A DNA stretch of 13,088 nucleotides from Abiotrophia sp. HMSC24B09 (GTDB taxonomy: Bacteria > Bacillota > Bacilli > Lactobacillales > Aerococcaceae). Location of the stretch: NCBI RefSeq assembly GCF_001815865.1, contig NZ_KV822191.1, positions 1-13,088 on the forward strand. The letters are read 5' to 3'. Positions 13,082 to 13,088 of the stretch are shown here, one piece after another (the first letter of the stretch is position 1; every line of letters starts with the position of its first letter). Both the position numbers and the translations under genes were made by a program. Under the pieces are notes generated by a model. That model saw only the letters and a list, made by a program, of their open reading frames with translations, was not told where the DNA came from and searched no databases.

Positions 13082-13088
13082 GGCTTTT

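Overview
The window looks like chromosomal DNA of a low-to-mid GC Gram-positive coccus in Lactobacillales, possibly Aerococcaceae. The evidence is LPXTG sortase substrates, LysM peptidoglycan hydrolases, an AgrC/ComD-type kinase with a LytTR regulator, strong AGGAGG-type ribosome binding sites and intrinsic terminators. The genus is an inference and I cannot confirm it.

Layout. Positions 147-5728 form a minus-strand cell-surface block. A small secreted peptide leads an apparent operon followed by a two-LysM NlpC/P60 hydrolase, an LPXTG protein and a three-LysM GH73 glucosaminidase. A terminator and a separate promoter then separate a second LPXTG protein, paralogous to the first. Positions 5729-5980 are a divergent control region with eight copies of a 12-bp motif spaced alternately 21 and 20 bp. 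Positions 5981-8061 on the plus strand encode an overlapping HPK10-type histidine kinase and LytTR response regulator, closed by a strong terminator. Positions 8100-8340 hold tandem copies of a palindromic repeat. Positions 8353-11345 on the minus strand encode a ComX/SigH-like sigma factor and a separate group of an HTH protein, an unrecognised protein and a DnaD-like protein with a long repetitive linker. Positions 11527-13088 hold a secreted LysM/transglycosylase-like protein with a long repetitive upstream region, a WalR-type box and another palindromic repeat.

How it may work together. The array motif also occurs as a pair upstream of the second LPXTG gene. Both minus-strand promoters have a -10-like hexamer exactly 30 bp from the nearest motif, and that motif shares the 11-mer TCAAAATCGAT. 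This supports a local regulon in which the kinase/LytTR pair controls the secreted peptide, two wall hydrolases and two sortase-anchored proteins. The peptide could be the inducing signal or an effector; this is inference. It has a Sec-type signal peptide, one cysteine near its C-terminus, and no AgrB-like processing gene in the window.

Separately, at least four copies of a roughly 36-38 bp palindrome lie between transcription units. Their arms show compensatory base changes, and a fifth degenerate copy looks like a slippage deletion. These suggest a dispersed structured repeat family of this genome.
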